A stretch of DNA of 56,831 nucleotides. It comes from Bacteroidales bacterium (GTDB lineage: Bacteria; Bacteroidota; Bacteroidia; Bacteroidales; JAAYJT01). Shown in pieces: positions 55,850-56,831 of the stretch. The position numbers and the translations under genes are program-made. The notes beneath the pieces are model-generated. The model was given only the letters and a program-made list of their open reading frames with translations. It was not told where the DNA came from and did no database searches. The stretch spans positions 1 to 56,831 of the forward strand of contig JAAYJT010000074.1 of NCBI GenBank assembly GCA_012522795.1. The letters run 5' to 3'. Positions within the stretch are counted from its first letter, which is position 1. Every line of letters begins with the position of its first letter.

Positions 55850-56314
55850 TTAATAACCGTAAGCCCGTCCTTCCATCTTCTCGATAATAACTTTGTAAAC
55901 AGTTACACTTTTTGCAGCCGGATCACTGTACTCATAATCACATCGCCCGGTATATTGTTTCATGATAAGATTAAGTATCTGGCGCTTTTCCGACAGGTCA
56001 TCAATAAATTCAGTTTTCCCAAAAACCAATACACTACGGTATTTCATACTGTATGAACAGGCAACATCAGCATTTTGATGTTCTAGTACGTGATCAGTGC
56101 TGAAAGCCAGACACACATTATTATTGTTTTGCAAAACATCAATTTTCTTTCCTTTTGGTGCTGAATGCAGGTATAGAACACCATCCTCATAGCCAAAATT
56201 CATATGCAGGACGTAAGGTTTATTATCCTTATCTACCATACCCATGCTGCAATATGAACAACGGGCAATAATATCTTCCATAGCAGCAACCAACGAAATA
56301 TTTCTGCTTTTCAT
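55850..56314 (-). CDS. Pyridoxamine-5'-phosphate-oxidase-like FMN protein (Nim-like)
   Basis: 154 residues with the split-barrel flavin fold: YVLHMNFGYEDGVLYLHSAP and GKTEFIDDLSEKRQIL. The length and pattern resemble NimA/NimB-type nitroimidazole reductases of Bacteroidota, though I cannot distinguish that from other flavin reductases. Cys residues (CSYCSMG, C20/C23) near the N-terminus are notable. It is followed, outward, by a holin-like gene on the same strand. Confidence 0.88.
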   Translation of the reverse strand: MKSRNISLVAAMEDIIARCSYCSMGMVDKDNKPYVLHMNFGYEDGVLYLHSAPKGKKIDVLQNNNNVCLAFSTDHVLEHQNADVACSYSMKYRSVLVFGKTEFIDDLSEKRQILNLIMKQYTGRCDYEYSDPAAKSVTVYKVIIEKMEGRAYGY

Positions 56315-56355
56315 AAATATTACTATAAATATTAGTTTTAAATTTCTTTTAATTC

Positions 56356-56694
56356 TTATCTGGTATTATCAATCCCAAGAAGCGATGAAATAATTGACAA
56401 TACAATACTAAATAACAATGCATTCCAAAACCCATTTACATCAAATCCACTTACAAAATAATCAGCAAGCATGATAATACCTGCATTAATTGCCAGTAAA
56501 AACAATCCAAATGTAAAAACCGTTACAGGAATTGTAAGGACCACAAGAATAGGCTTAAGAATTGAGTTTAGTACTGCCAGAACAAACGCCACAATAATGG
56601 CGGTTGAAAAATCAGCCAGATGAACTCCTGGCAGGATATATGCAGCAATTATAGCTGATACTGCCGTAATAAGTATTCTGAACAACAACTTCAT
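56356..56694 (-). CDS. YvlD-like (phage holin family 4) membrane protein
   Basis: 112 residues with four hydrophobic segments (ILITAVSAIIAAYILPGVHL; AIIVAFVLAVLNSILKPILV; VFTFGLFLLAINAGIIMLAD; ALLFSIVLSIISSLLGI). It matches the family PF04020, whose members are mostly chromosomal envelope proteins such as YvlD despite the phage name. There are no lysis genes nearby, so a phage role is unlikely. Confidence 0.88.
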   Translation of the reverse strand: MKLLFRILITAVSAIIAAYILPGVHLADFSTAIIVAFVLAVLNSILKPILVVLTIPVTVFTFGLFLLAINAGIIMLADYFVSGFDVNGFWNALLFSIVLSIISSLLGIDNTR

Positions 56695-56831
56695 AGTATA
56701 TTATATTATTTAACTTTCGCAAGCTCTGTTTACCCTGCCTGCAATAGGGCTTTGTAATTTGACAATTTTATAAAACTTTGATTATCAGAGAGTAATTTTT
56801 CCATTAACGTTTCTGTGTCAATTTCAATCAA

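Noticed and set aside
56356..56694. Prophage holin as evidence of a phage
   Set aside because: The family is mostly chromosomal (YvlD-like) and no other phage gene is in the window.

Overview
The window is a gene-dense chromosomal segment from a member of the Bacteroidota, most likely Bacteroidales-like. The signs are a C-terminal T9SS (type IX secretion) sorting domain, GLPGLI-family proteins, a CarboxypepD_reg/TonB-receptor-type barrel, Bacteroidota-style promoters (TTTG / TAnnTTTG), a lack of strong Shine-Dalgarno sites, Tat-exported Gfo/Idh/MocA oxidoreductases and a local dnaA / LMW-PTP / RsmI-like gene order. I see no rRNA, tRNA, CRISPR array or intact transposase. All functional calls come from reading motifs and gene order; no database search was run.

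Layout. 1-399: terminator of an upstream gene, then empty. 400-3405: secreted T9SS peptidase. 3406-3952: non-coding, with three 24-bp repeats that look like the end of an IS21-type element, plus a hairpin. 3953-8711 (minus): outer-membrane barrel receptor, small GG-leader Cys-rich peptide and two tandem GLPGLI proteins; this looks like an uncharacterised peptide module. 8738-13924 (minus): restriction-type island with a DUF5655 nuclease-like protein, a type IIG restriction-methylase and an overlapping PIN-like gene. 14400-25999: housekeeping and envelope genes (tricorn protease, UPF0316 membrane protein, LutA-like protein, SDR, FKBP lipoprotein, C69 dipeptidase, macrodomain protein, RsmI-like methyltransferase, threonine dehydratase). 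26014-31109: LMW phosphatase, dnaA, YigZ, HIT protein and 5'-nucleotidase. 31322-33933: SDR and a DUF438/DUF1858 pair.

34282-41722 (plus): S9 peptidase followed by an apparent exported sugar-oxidation operon (DoxX, Gfo/Idh/MocA, TIM-barrel epimerase-like, Gfo/Idh/MocA, DUF1080 lipoprotein). This matches the gene families of the 3-keto-glycoside route of glycan cleavage. 41906-45209: DMT transporter, heptose epimerase and an unknown membrane protein. 45316-48482: stress and envelope quality-control cluster (UspA, ClpS, M48 lipoprotein, NfeD, flotillin-like). 48712-52058 (minus): acyl-CoA ligase with an SDR, and purE. 52451-55772 (plus): hpt, a tandemly duplicated adenylate kinase, obg and PAP2, a nucleotide/GTPase operon. 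55850-56694 (minus): Nim-like flavoprotein and a holin-like membrane protein.

The items most worth following up are the peptide/receptor/GLPGLI module, the two-domain adenylate kinase with a degenerate second half, the type IIG/PIN-like/DUF5655 island abutting the receptor gene, and the 3-keto-glycoside operon.
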